Shown: positions 35,426-43,267, counted from the first letter of the stretch. The stretch is DNA of 64,000 nt from Methylogaea oryzae (GCF_019669985.1 NZ_AP019782.1:2846001-2910000), one strand, 5' to 3'. Numbers and translations: made by a program. Notes: generated by a model from the letters alone, not told the origin.

Positions 35426-36147
35426 AGGCCGCCGTTCACCGCGATCACCTGGCGGGTGATGTAGCCGGCGTCTTCCGACATGAGGAAGGCCACCAGGGCG
35501 GCGACCTCCTCCGGGGTGCCCATGCGCTTGGCGGGAATCGCCGCCATGATTTCATCCAGGGGCGCGCCGTCCAGCATGTCGGTCTCGATCAGGCCCGGCG
35601 CCACGCAGTTGACGGTGATCTTGCGCTTGGCCAGTTCCACCGCCAGCGCCTTGCTGGCGCCGATGATGCCGGCCTTGGCGGCGCTGTAGTTGACCTGGCC
35701 GCGGTTGCCGATGAGCCCCGACACCGACGACAGGGTGACGATGCGCCCCGGCTTGCGGCGCTGGATCATTGGCATCACCAGGGGATACAGCACGTTGTAG
35801 AAGCCGTCCAGATTGCTGCGCAGCACCTGGTCCCAATCCTCCCCGCTCAGGGCGGGAAAAGCGTTGTCGCGCGACAGGCCGGCGTTGCACACCACGCCGT
35901 AATAGGCGCCATGGGCCTGGATATCGGCTTCCAGGGCATCCTTGGCGGCGGCGCGGTCGGCCAGGTCGAAGCTCAAGACCCGCGCCTGCCGGCCCAGCTC
36001 GACGATGCCGTCGCGCACCTCACCGGCTTCGTCCAAACGGCTGCGGCAGTGCACGACGATGTCGTAGCCCTCGCGGGCCAGGCGCATGGCGATGGCTTTG
36101 CCGATGCCGCGGCTGGAACCCGTGACCAGAATGGTTTTTTGGCTCAT
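35419..36147 (-). CDS. 3-oxoacyl-ACP reductase (FabG-like, ApeQ-like)
   Basis: 242 aa short-chain dehydrogenase. NAD(P) motif TGSSRGIGKAIA (residues 9-20), NAG motif (CNAGLSRDN), catalytic Ser-Tyr-Lys in SSVSGLIGNRGQVNYSAAKAG, and the C-terminal GYITRQVIAVNGG typical of FabG. It reduces each 3-oxoacyl-ACP before dehydration. It is the only ketoreductase in the locus, so both KS pairs would rely on it. ATG at 36147 overlaps the stop region of nothing else upstream but adjoins the dehydratase gene by 4 bases. Confidence 0.94.
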   Translation of the reverse strand: MSQKTILVTGSSRGIGKAIAMRLAREGYDIVVHCRSRLDEAGEVRDGIVELGRQARVLSFDLADRAAAKDALEADIQAHGAYYGVVCNAGLSRDNAFPALSGEDWDQVLRSNLDGFYNVLYPLVMPMIQRRKPGRIVTLSSVSGLIGNRGQVNYSAAKAGIIGASKALAVELAKRKITVNCVAPGLIETDMLDGAPLDEIMAAIPAKRMGTPEEVAALVAFLMSEDAGYITRQVIAVNGGLC

Positions 36148-36614
36148 ATTCCTTTTCCGGCGAGAAATGTTTTCGCGTCCTTGGGCAACAGCACGTTGAG
36201 CTTGGAATCCGCGTGGACGTGCTCGCCGTCGATGGTGCAACCGAACACCGACATCTCGTTGGCCGCCTCGATGATTTTTTCGGCCCGCACCCGCAGGCGC
36301 GCGCCGCAAGGGAAACCGCCGGCCGAACATTGGTAATGGCGGGTGCCCAGCAAAAACCCCAAGCCGATTTCCTCGCCCCGGCAGCGCCGGTGGTACCCGG
36401 AATAAGCGGCGATGGCCTGCGCCATGTACTCCAGGCCGACCCAGGCGGGAACGGTGCGGTCGGGCAGGGAAAACAGCCCGTCGTCGCGCACGGTCACCTC
36501 GACGACGATGTGCTCGTCCCCCACCTCGACGACCCGGTCCAGCAGGACCATGGTGTGGGACTGGGGCAAAAGCGCGGCGACGGGGTAAGGAAAATCCACT
36601 GAAGTTTCAGGCAT
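36144..36614 (-). CDS. hotdog dehydratase subunit with catalytic Glu (ApeP-like, COG4706)
   Basis: 156 aa from the ATG at 36614. The central helix VGLEYMAQAIAAYSG carries Glu62 at the FabZ acid position, but the upstream loop (DDGLFSLPDRTVPAW) has no GHF histidine. It therefore complements the His-only subunit at 31244-31627, fitting the heteromeric dehydratase of APE pathways. It overlaps the KS gene upstream and the ketoreductase downstream. Confidence 0.88.
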   Translation of the reverse strand: MPETSVDFPYPVAALLPQSHTMVLLDRVVEVGDEHIVVEVTVRDDGLFSLPDRTVPAWVGLEYMAQAIAAYSGYHRRCRGEEIGLGFLLGTRHYQCSAGGFPCGARLRVRAEKIIEAANEMSVFGCTIDGEHVHADSKLNVLLPKDAKTFLAGKGI

Positions 36615-37797
36615 GTCCGATGAGCAGGGACACATTGTTGCCGCCGAACGCGAAAGAGTTGCTGAGGCAGTATTGTAGTGGTTTCGAGCGCCGGGTTTCC
36701 AGCGCGGCGAACCCCAGACGCGGCATTTCGGGATCTAATTCACCATCCCACAAATGGGGCGGCAGCCTGCCTTCCCGGTTCGATTCCGACAGCAACAGCC
36801 AGCACAATCCCGCCTCGATGGCCCCGGCCGCGCCCAGGCAATGGCCGGTGGCGGGCTTGCTGGAGCCGCAAGCAATGCCGCCGCCGAACAGCTCGGCCAC
36901 CGCCCGGCTTTCCATGGCATCGTTTTGCGGCGTGGCCGTGCCGTGCAGGTTGATGTAGTCCAGCCGTTCCGGCGCAAGGCCCGCATCGCGCAAGGCGGCT
37001 TGCATGGCCGCCTTGGCGCAGGAACCGTCGGGGCGGGGCGCGGAAATGTGGTAGGCGTCGGCGCTGGCGCCTGCGCCCAGCAGAGCGACGGGGGCGGGCT
37101 CGCGGCTCATGAGGAACAGCGCCGCCCCCTCGCCGATGAGGGTGCCGTCGCGGTTACGGCTGAAGGGGTTGCAGCGGGTCTTGCTGATGGCGCCCAGGGC
37201 GGCGAAGCCTTCCAGGGTGGTGCGGCACAAGGCGTCGCCGCCGCCCGCCAGCACCGCGTCGCACACGCCCAGCCGCAGCAACCGGCGCGCCGAGGCCAGG
37301 GCGTTGGCGCTGGAGGAGCAGGTGGTGGAAACGGTATAGGCCGGCCCTTGCGCGCCGAGATGGCGCGCAAGGAACTCGGCCGCCCCGCCCAGTTCCTGCT
37401 GCCGGTAATGGTAGCCGGCCGGCATCCGGCCGGTGGTGCGCAACATTCCCACCGCCTCTTCGCCCTCGGCGATGCCGGAAGTGCTGGTGCCGACGACCAC
37501 GCCGATGCGATGGGGGCCGTATTGCTCCAGCGCCCGCCGCACAGCCGGTTCGATCTGCCCCAGGGCCGCCAGCAGCAGGCGGTTGTTGCGGCAGTCGTAA
37601 TCCGCCAAACCGGGCGGCAGCGGCGGCAACTCGCCCGGCACGCTCAACGCGGGGATGGCCGTAGCCAGCCAGGGGACCGGCGCCGGCTCAGGGCGGCGCC
37701 CGGCGAGCCAGTTGGCCAACACCTCGGCCTTGCCATGCCCCAAGGCGCAGACGATGCCTAAATCATGCAGAAACAAAACTTTGCCTTGTTCTTCCAC
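36607..37797 (-). CDS. beta-ketoacyl-ACP synthase 2 (ApeO-like)
   Basis: 396 aa from a GTG at 37797; a TTG at 37776 (then FLHDLGIVCALG) fits the family N-terminus equally well and has AAGG upstream. There is no ATG choice. With the GTG numbering the triad is Cys160 (VSTTCSSSANA), His285 (INLHGTATPQ) and His319 (KPATGHCLGAAG). ADYDCRNNRLLLAAL and VVGTSTSGIAEGE are ApeO hallmarks. It is the first gene of the right-arm operon; the ~270-bp repeat lies immediately upstream of its start, so the promoter must lie within or before that repeat. Confidence 0.92.
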   Translation of the reverse strand: MEEQGKVLFLHDLGIVCALGHGKAEVLANWLAGRRPEPAPVPWLATAIPALSVPGELPPLPPGLADYDCRNNRLLLAALGQIEPAVRRALEQYGPHRIGVVVGTSTSGIAEGEEAVGMLRTTGRMPAGYHYRQQELGGAAEFLARHLGAQGPAYTVSTTCSSSANALASARRLLRLGVCDAVLAGGGDALCRTTLEGFAALGAISKTRCNPFSRNRDGTLIGEGAALFLMSREPAPVALLGAGASADAYHISAPRPDGSCAKAAMQAALRDAGLAPERLDYINLHGTATPQNDAMESRAVAELFGGGIACGSSKPATGHCLGAAGAIEAGLCWLLLSESNREGRLPPHLWDGELDPEMPRLGFAALETRRSKPLQYCLSNSFAFGGNNVSLLIGHA

Positions 37798-37813
37798 TTT
37801 GCCGGATTGAGCG

Positions 37814-38080
37814 GTCCCGTTTGCCGCGCCGAGCACCGCAGCTTGGGCCGGGAATAACCCGCAGGGCCGCCGCACGGATGCGGCGGGTTGGGCGTCAGGC
37901 CAGGGATGGCCTGTCGGCCAACTCCCGGTCCAAGCGAGGAGCGCAGGGCACCCCGAAGGGGCGCGGCAATCGGGTGTCCTTTCTTTTGGTTCCTTTTCTT
38001 TGGACAAGCAAAGAAAAGGAACCCGCCCGTGGGTGCGGCTAACCCACATTCAAACCACTCGCCGAAGGCGCTCAAAGCCT
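37814..38080. repeat. ~270-bp dispersed repeat, copy 2 (between flavin enzyme 3 and the right-arm operon)
   Basis: Homologous to 12882-13150 along its length and in the same orientation. The hairpin here is a different but again perfect 15-bp stem (37988-38002 with 38009-38023, loop GACAAG). Three base pairs differ from copy 1 and all three are compensated. It occupies most of the 330-bp gap (37798-38127) between the KS start and the stop of flavin enzyme 3. No T-run follows the stem, so a simple terminator is not indicated. Confidence 0.85.
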
Positions 38081-38127
38081 GACCCGCCACATTGGGCTAC
38101 CGCCGGCGGTTATTGGCGGCAAAGCAA

Positions 38128-39354
38128 TCACAAAGGCAAACACATCTCGGCCATGGCCTCGATCTTCTTGGCGCTGCGCTGGGTCATGGGATTGGCCTCG
38201 TCCCAGGCGTAACCGGCCAGGATGGAACTGATCATAGCCTTGACGCTGGCCAGCTGGTTTTCCTCGAAAATCAGCCGTTGGAAGCGCCCGTCGTACCAGG
38301 CCTCCACGTAGGCGCGGAACACCTCGATGCCCTTGCGCAGGGCCTGCTCGTATTCCACCTGCCAGTCCACCGGCAGGCCTTGCAACTGCCGCTCCACCAG
38401 GGGCGCGGCCAGGGAGGCGGATTTCAAGGCGATGGTGACGCCGGAGGAAAACACCGGATCGAGAAACTCCCCGGCATTGCCCAGCAAGGCGTAGCCCTGG
38501 CCGTACAGGCTTTTGACGTTGGCGGAATAGCCGCCGATACGGTTGGCCGGGGTGTCGAAGCGGCTATCCGCCAGCAATTCGGCCAGACGCGGCTCCTCCG
38601 AGGCGATTTGCCGCAACAGCGCCAGCGGCTCGCCGCCGCGTTGGTCAAGAAATCCTTGCGGCGCCACCACGCCGAGGGAGCTGCGGCCGTTGCTGAAAGG
38701 GATCAGCCAATACCAGATTTCGTGGTGCTGGGGATGGATGGCGATGAGGATCTTGTCGCGGTCGTAATCGGCCACGGCGATACGGTCCTCGATGTGGGTG
38801 AACAGCGCCTGGCGCGGCGACAGCGACGAGGGCGTTTCCAGGTCGAGCAAGCGCGGCAGGACCCGGCCGAAGCCGCTGGCGTCCAGCACCATGGCGGCGG
38901 TCCAGTCCCGCTGCGCGCCCTCGGCATCGACGCTGGTCAGGCGCGCCCTGCCGGGGACGGAGAAGTCGGCGGCGACGATGCTGTGGCGGTAATGGATCGG
39001 CACGCCGCCGGCCTCGGCGGCCTCGGCCAGCGCGTGGTCGAAGCGGGCGCGCGGCACTTGGTAGGTGGTGCCCGGGCCGGCGCTGAATTTTTCCCGGAAA
39101 TCGAATTCCGCCCGCCTGCCGCCGCAGGAAAAGGCCGCGCCGTTCTTGTGCTGGAAGCCTTCCGCCGCCACCGCATCCAACATCCCCGCCTCCTGCAGAA
39201 ATTCCATGCACTGGGGCAGCAGGCTTTCGCCGATGGAGAAACGCGGAAACCGCTCTTTCTCCAGGATCACCACGCGGCGGCCCCGTTGCTTCAACAGGCT
39301 GGCCGCCACGCTGCCGGACGGGCCGGCGCCGATAATCAATACATCCGCGTCCAT
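38128..39354 (-). CDS. flavin-dependent halogenase-like FAD enzyme 3
   Basis: 408 aa, starting MDADVLIIGAGPSGSVAA (FAD site). It has IGESLLP at 41-47, Lys70 in GFQHKNGAAF at the catalytic-lysine position, an intact WxWxIP signature (WYWLIP, 214-219), and LLGNAGEFLDPVFSSGV. It is upstream of the right-arm operon on the same strand, separated from it by the 270-bp repeat, and divergent from the AMP-ligase gene with only 72 bp between starts. With enzyme 1 it is the better halogenase candidate of the three. Confidence 0.85.
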   Translation of the reverse strand: MDADVLIIGAGPSGSVAASLLKQRGRRVVILEKERFPRFSIGESLLPQCMEFLQEAGMLDAVAAEGFQHKNGAAFSCGGRRAEFDFREKFSAGPGTTYQVPRARFDHALAEAAEAGGVPIHYRHSIVAADFSVPGRARLTSVDAEGAQRDWTAAMVLDASGFGRVLPRLLDLETPSSLSPRQALFTHIEDRIAVADYDRDKILIAIHPQHHEIWYWLIPFSNGRSSLGVVAPQGFLDQRGGEPLALLRQIASEEPRLAELLADSRFDTPANRIGGYSANVKSLYGQGYALLGNAGEFLDPVFSSGVTIALKSASLAAPLVERQLQGLPVDWQVEYEQALRKGIEVFRAYVEAWYDGRFQRLIFEENQLASVKAMISSILAGYAWDEANPMTQRSAKKIEAMAEMCLPL

Positions 39355-39426
39355 TTTTTCTTGATATCTCTCACCCGGTTAAAATGACGGCCCACGTCAG
39401 CGCTTACAGCCCAGCGAGCTCCTTCC

Positions 39427-40737
39427 ATGCGGGAACCCCTGCACTCCCCTCAGCCAAACGAAGCCCCTTTTGCCCTCTACCGGGGCCGCCTAGTTACGCG
39501 CGGGAACTTGTGGTCCGACGTGCGGGAATTGGCGCGGCGGCTGCCCGAGCGGCCCTCGATGTTCAACCTGTGCGAAAACCGCTACCTGTTTTGCGTCAGC
39601 CTGTTGGCGGCGGCGTGGCGGGGACAGGCTTGCCTGCTGCCGCCCTCAAGCCAGGCGGCGGTGCTGCGGGAAATTGCGGACGATTATCCCGGCGCCTATG
39701 TGGCCGCCGAGCGGGAGGCGCAAGCGGCCGGCCTGCCCTGGTTCGAGGTGGCGGCAACCCAATCCGGAGCCGCCGCCCCGGAACCCGATTACGACTGGCG
39801 ACACCCCGCCGTCATCGCCTTCACCTCGGGCAGCGGCGGCAGGCCCAAGCCCTGCGTCCACAGCCTCGGCACGTTCAGGACCTCGGCCCTGATGGCGCTG
39901 TCCAGCCTGGGCCTCGGACAACAACCGCGGCTGCTGCTGTCCACCACGCCGCCGCAACATATGTACGGCCTGGAAACCTCGGTGTTCTGGCCGCTGTTTT
40001 CCCGGCTGGTGCTGCACGACGGCAAGCCTTTCTTCCCCGAGGACATCCGCCGCATCGCGGCAAACGCCCCCTGGCCCGCCCTGCTGGCCTCCACGCCCAC
40101 CCACCTGCGCGCCCTGGTCAAGGCACCCGGTTCCTGGGACGAAATCGCCGGCGTGATTTCCGCCACCGACGCCCTGCCCGAGCAGCTCGCCGGTCAAATA
40201 AAAACCGCCCTGGGGCGGTCTCCACACGAAATTTATGGTAGCACGGAGACTCTTTCATTCGCCAACCGCGAACCCTTGCGCGACAGCCTGTGGCGGCCCT
40301 ACGCCGGCGCCCGGTTGATCCCCGACGCAGCCGGCCAAACCCGCCTGGAATCGCCCCACTTGCCCGACCCGGTTTGGCTGCAAGACGACTTGCGCATCGA
40401 GCCGGACGGCCGCTTCAACCTGCTGGGCCGGCAGCAGGATATGGTCAAGATCGGCGGCAAGCGCGCCTCCCTGGCCGAACTGAACCGGCGGCTCAAGGAC
40501 ATCGACGGGGTGGAAGACGGCTTTTGCTACCTGCAGGAAACCGAAACCGGCGAAGGCCGCCTCGCCGCCGTGGTGGTGGGAACGGCGGACAAGCAAAGCG
40601 TCCGCCAAGGCTTGCGGCCCTACGTGGACGAAGTGTTCCTGCCGCGCAGAGTGCATTTCGCCGAGTCGCTGCCGCGCAACGCGGTGGGCAAACTGACCAA
40701 AGCCGAATTGGAAAGGTTTTTGGCGAATTTGGCGTGA
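39427..40737 (+). CDS. acyl-CoA synthetase-like AMP ligase (ApeH/XanA2-like)
   Basis: 436 aa, shorter than typical acyl-CoA synthetases. Motifs: FTSGSGGRPKPCVHS (A3 phosphate loop, residues about 135-149), LLASTPTHLRAL, EIYGSTETL (A5), and a C-terminal lysine in AVGKLTKAEL. This is the small AMP-ligase usual in APE and xanthomonadin loci, where it activates the aryl starter acid for loading on an ACP. Here it coexists with the prolyl adenylation protein, so its substrate may be a free pyrrole- or aryl-carboxylate, or a fatty acid. It is the rightmost cluster gene, divergent from flavin enzyme 3. Confidence 0.85.
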   Translation: MREPLHSPQPNEAPFALYRGRLVTRGNLWSDVRELARRLPERPSMFNLCENRYLFCVSLLAAAWRGQACLLPPSSQAAVLREIADDYPGAYVAAEREAQAAGLPWFEVAATQSGAAAPEPDYDWRHPAVIAFTSGSGGRPKPCVHSLGTFRTSALMALSSLGLGQQPRLLLSTTPPQHMYGLETSVFWPLFSRLVLHDGKPFFPEDIRRIAANAPWPALLASTPTHLRALVKAPGSWDEIAGVISATDALPEQLAGQIKTALGRSPHEIYGSTETLSFANREPLRDSLWRPYAGARLIPDAAGQTRLESPHLPDPVWLQDDLRIEPDGRFNLLGRQQDMVKIGGKRASLAELNRRLKDIDGVEDGFCYLQETETGEGRLAAVVVGTADKQSVRQGLRPYVDEVFLPRRVHFAESLPRNAVGKLTKAELERFLANLA

Positions 40738-40760
40738 GACGATGCCCTAGATTCCCGCCT

Positions 40761-40840
40761 CGTAGGGCGGAACGGGCCAGCGGTTCCGCTGACGAGTAAC
40801 GCGAACGATGCGGTTCGCCGACTCACCGCATCCTACAGTC
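40761..40840. repeat. intergenic tandem-hairpin repeat (REP-like)
   Basis: The gap between the convergent AMP-ligase and PIN-domain genes holds two small hairpins: GCGGAAC/GTTCCGC (40767-40789) and ATGCGGT/ACCGCAT (40808-40831). The wording (CGTAGGGCGGAAC ... ACCGCATCCTAC) resembles dispersed extragenic repeats of many proteobacteria. It may also stop transcription from both sides, although no T-run is present. Confidence 0.5.
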
Positions 40841-40848
40841 CCACGCCC

Positions 40849-41274
40849 TCATTCGAACAGGCCGACGCCGGCTCGTTGTACAGCATCTCGCAGGCCGCTA
40901 TCCAGCGTGGCCAACGGCAAACCTTCCCGCAACGCCAGCTCCAAGTAGGACGCATCGTAGGCGGATAGATTGTAACGGCGGGCAAGTTGGAGCGTGTCGC
41001 CCAGGCCTTGGGCGAAAGTGGCGGAATCGGCGGTAATCGCCATTTGTTGGATGAGTCCGAGAAATTCGGCGCTGCGCGCCTCCTTCAACCACCCCTTGGC
41101 TTCCGCTCTCGCTATCACGTTGCCGGCCTCCAGCGCCCAGATGGCCGGCACCAGCGCTTCGGCGCCGTCCTGTGCCATGCGTTGCAGGACGTGCGTGGCA
41201 TAGGACAAATCCTCAGGCGATCCGTCGCCGAATAGCCAACGCATGGCTACCGAGTTGTCCAACACGAAACGCAT
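40849..41274 (-). CDS. PIN-domain ribonuclease toxin (VapC-like)
   Basis: 141 aa from the ATG at 41274. PIN landmarks: MRFVLDNSVAMRWLFGD at the start (first acidic residue Asp6), WALEAGNVIARAEAKGW (acidic helix), and YNLSAYDASYLELALREGLPLATLD (paired Asp residues). The gene starts on the last base of the antitoxin stop (TGATG), the standard toxin-antitoxin arrangement. It would cleave RNA unless bound by its antitoxin. Confidence 0.88.
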   Translation of the reverse strand: MRFVLDNSVAMRWLFGDGSPEDLSYATHVLQRMAQDGAEALVPAIWALEAGNVIARAEAKGWLKEARSAEFLGLIQQMAITADSATFAQGLGDTLQLARRYNLSAYDASYLELALREGLPLATLDSGLRDAVQRAGVGLFE

Positions 41275-41519
41275 CAATCGCGGCCTTCTTCCAGCAACGC
41301 TTTGATGTCCACGCCCTCGGCCCCTGCCGACTCGCGCATGAAGTCCTGCATGCGCAGCGCGGCTTGCCCGGCCTTGCGCTTGGCGGACGAGCCGGTGGGA
41401 GCCAGCTCCGCCACGGGCGATCCTCGATGGGTGATGATGAAGTGCTGGCCCGCTTGAACGTTGCGCAATAGCTCCGGTAAGTGGGTTTTAGCCTCATAAG
41501 CCCCAATTTCCGTCGTCAT
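41274..41519 (-). CDS. Phd/YefM-family antitoxin
   Basis: 81 aa, starting MTTEIGAYEAKTHLPELLRN, followed by VQAGQHFIITHRGSPVAELAP, the prevent-host-death domain pattern. The C-terminal 35 residues are the toxin-binding tail. It precedes and is coupled to the PIN-domain gene. Such pairs usually repress their own promoter, which here would lie in the 192-bp gap before the divergent gene at 41712. Confidence 0.88.
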   Translation of the reverse strand: MTTEIGAYEAKTHLPELLRNVQAGQHFIITHRGSPVAELAPTGSSAKRKAGQAALRMQDFMRESAGAEGVDIKALLEEGRD

Positions 41520-41711
41520 AGCCCTGTGCTCCTGGTTACGCCTTTAGGATCAGTGTATCGGCCGGTTGCCATAGCAACAAGGTTGCCTGCCGGACAGTTT
41601 GTAGGGGCCTCCACAAGGGGTAGCGCCATTTGAGACACCGCCGCCAATCTGTTAGCCTGCCCCCGCCTGTTGCGAGCGGATTCGCAAATCATCCTGCCCA
41701 CAAGAAAAACC

Positions 41712-43265
41712 ATGCGCGGCATCCACCGGGAATCCAAACAAGAAGCCTACGACGTGGCCATCGTCGGCGCCGGCATCGGCGGCTTGAGCACGGCGGCCTT
41801 GCTGGCGAAGGCGGGAAAATCGGTGCTGGTGGTGGAACGGCACGACCGGCCCGGCGGTTACGCCCACGGCTTCAAGCGGCGGGGCTTCCAGTTCGATTCG
41901 GGCGTGCACTTGGTCAGCGGCTGCGGCGCGGAGGGCTACCGCAACGGCAGCACCATCCACAGGATCGGCCGGGCGGCGGGGCTGGACACCGAAGCCTTGT
42001 TTCTGCCCGTTCCCGACTATGCCCGGGCGGTCTATCCGGAGTTCGAGGTGCCGTTGCGGGCGGGCGAAGCGGCTTTCGTCGACGGCCTGGCCGAGCGTTT
42101 TCCCCGGGAAAAAGACCGGCTGTTGGAACTGATGCGCCTGTGCCGGGCGCTGGCGGAAGAGGCCATGCTGGCGGAGGAAGTGCTGGCGCAAGGCCGCGGC
42201 AGCCGCGTCTCGCCGGCGCAGGCCCTGCCCAACCTGTTGCGCTACCGGCGCGCCAGCCTGGCCGAGGCGCTGGACGAGTTCCTCGCCGATCCGCGCCTGA
42301 AGAGCGTATGCGCTTCGCTGTGGCCGTACCTGGGCCTGCCGCCCGGCCGACTGTCCTTCCTCTACTGGGCCAGCATGATGGCGGGCTATACCTACGAGGG
42401 CGGCTACTACTGCCGCGGCAGTTTCCAGAACTACGCCAACCAGCTGGCCGCCGCCGTGGAGAAACAGGGCGGCGAAGTGCTGCTCAACTCCAGCGTGCGC
42501 CGCATCCGGGTGGAGCAAGGCCGGGCCTGCGGCATCGTGCTGGAAAACGGCCAGGTCATCCGCGCCGGGGCGGTGGTGTCCAACGCCGACGCGCGCCAGA
42601 CGGCGGAGCTGTTGGTCGGGCGGGAGCATTTGCCGGACGGCCATTGGCAAGGATTGGAACAGCTCACCCCCTCCCTGTCGGTGTTCGTCACTTACATCGC
42701 CAGCGACTATCCCTTCGCCGAACGGGGCCACGCCCACGAGTCGTTCTTCTACGACTCCTTCGACCACGAACAAGGCTACGCCCTCACCCAGGCGGGCCGG
42801 CCCAACTGGTTCTCCGCCACCCTGCCCTGCCTGGCCGATCCGTCCCTGGCGCCGGCCGGCCAACACGTCCTGCTGCTGACTACCCTTTGCCCGTTCGACG
42901 TGGGCCAGTCCTGGCGGCAGGCCAAGGCGGGCTTCGAACGACAGCTGCTGGAAAAAGCCGAGTCGCGTTTCCCCGGCCTCAACGGCCGCCTGCTGCTGGT
43001 GGAATCGGGCTCGCCCCGCACGTTGGAGCGCTACACCCTCAACCGCCAGGGCGCCGCCTACGGCTACGCGCCCACCCCGGAACAGATCGGCCCCAACCGC
43101 CCCGGCGTGCGCGGCGCCCTGCCCGGCCTGTACCACACCGGCCACTGGACCCGCCCCGGCGGCGGCATCGCCGGCGTCAGCATTTCCGCTCAACTGGCCG
43201 CCCAGGCGGTGCTCGACATCCCCCGCCAGGAGGATTTCTGGCGGTCCCTGGGCGTGGAGGCTTAG
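41712..43265 (+). CDS. CrtISO/phytoene-desaturase-like FAD oxidoreductase
   Basis: 517 aa from the ATG at 41712. N-terminal Rossmann motif YDVAIVGAGIGGLSTAALLAKAG followed by VVERHDRPGGYAHGFKRRG and FDSGVHLVSG, and a C-terminal GLYHTGHWTRPGGGIAGVSIS. This is the carotenoid isomerase/retinol saturase branch of the phytoene desaturase family. Such enzymes reduce, saturate or isomerise conjugated double bonds. No other carotenoid genes are in the window. It lies just outside the polyene cluster beyond the toxin-antitoxin pair, so a role on the polyene is possible but unproven. It is followed at 2 bp by the BrkB-family gene. Confidence 0.82.
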   Translation: MRGIHRESKQEAYDVAIVGAGIGGLSTAALLAKAGKSVLVVERHDRPGGYAHGFKRRGFQFDSGVHLVSGCGAEGYRNGSTIHRIGRAAGLDTEALFLPVPDYARAVYPEFEVPLRAGEAAFVDGLAERFPREKDRLLELMRLCRALAEEAMLAEEVLAQGRGSRVSPAQALPNLLRYRRASLAEALDEFLADPRLKSVCASLWPYLGLPPGRLSFLYWASMMAGYTYEGGYYCRGSFQNYANQLAAAVEKQGGEVLLNSSVRRIRVEQGRACGIVLENGQVIRAGAVVSNADARQTAELLVGREHLPDGHWQGLEQLTPSLSVFVTYIASDYPFAERGHAHESFFYDSFDHEQGYALTQAGRPNWFSATLPCLADPSLAPAGQHVLLLTTLCPFDVGQSWRQAKAGFERQLLEKAESRFPGLNGRLLLVESGSPRTLERYTLNRQGAAYGYAPTPEQIGPNRPGVRGALPGLYHTGHWTRPGGGIAGVSISAQLAAQAVLDIPRQEDFWRSLGVEA

Positions 43266-43267
43266 CC

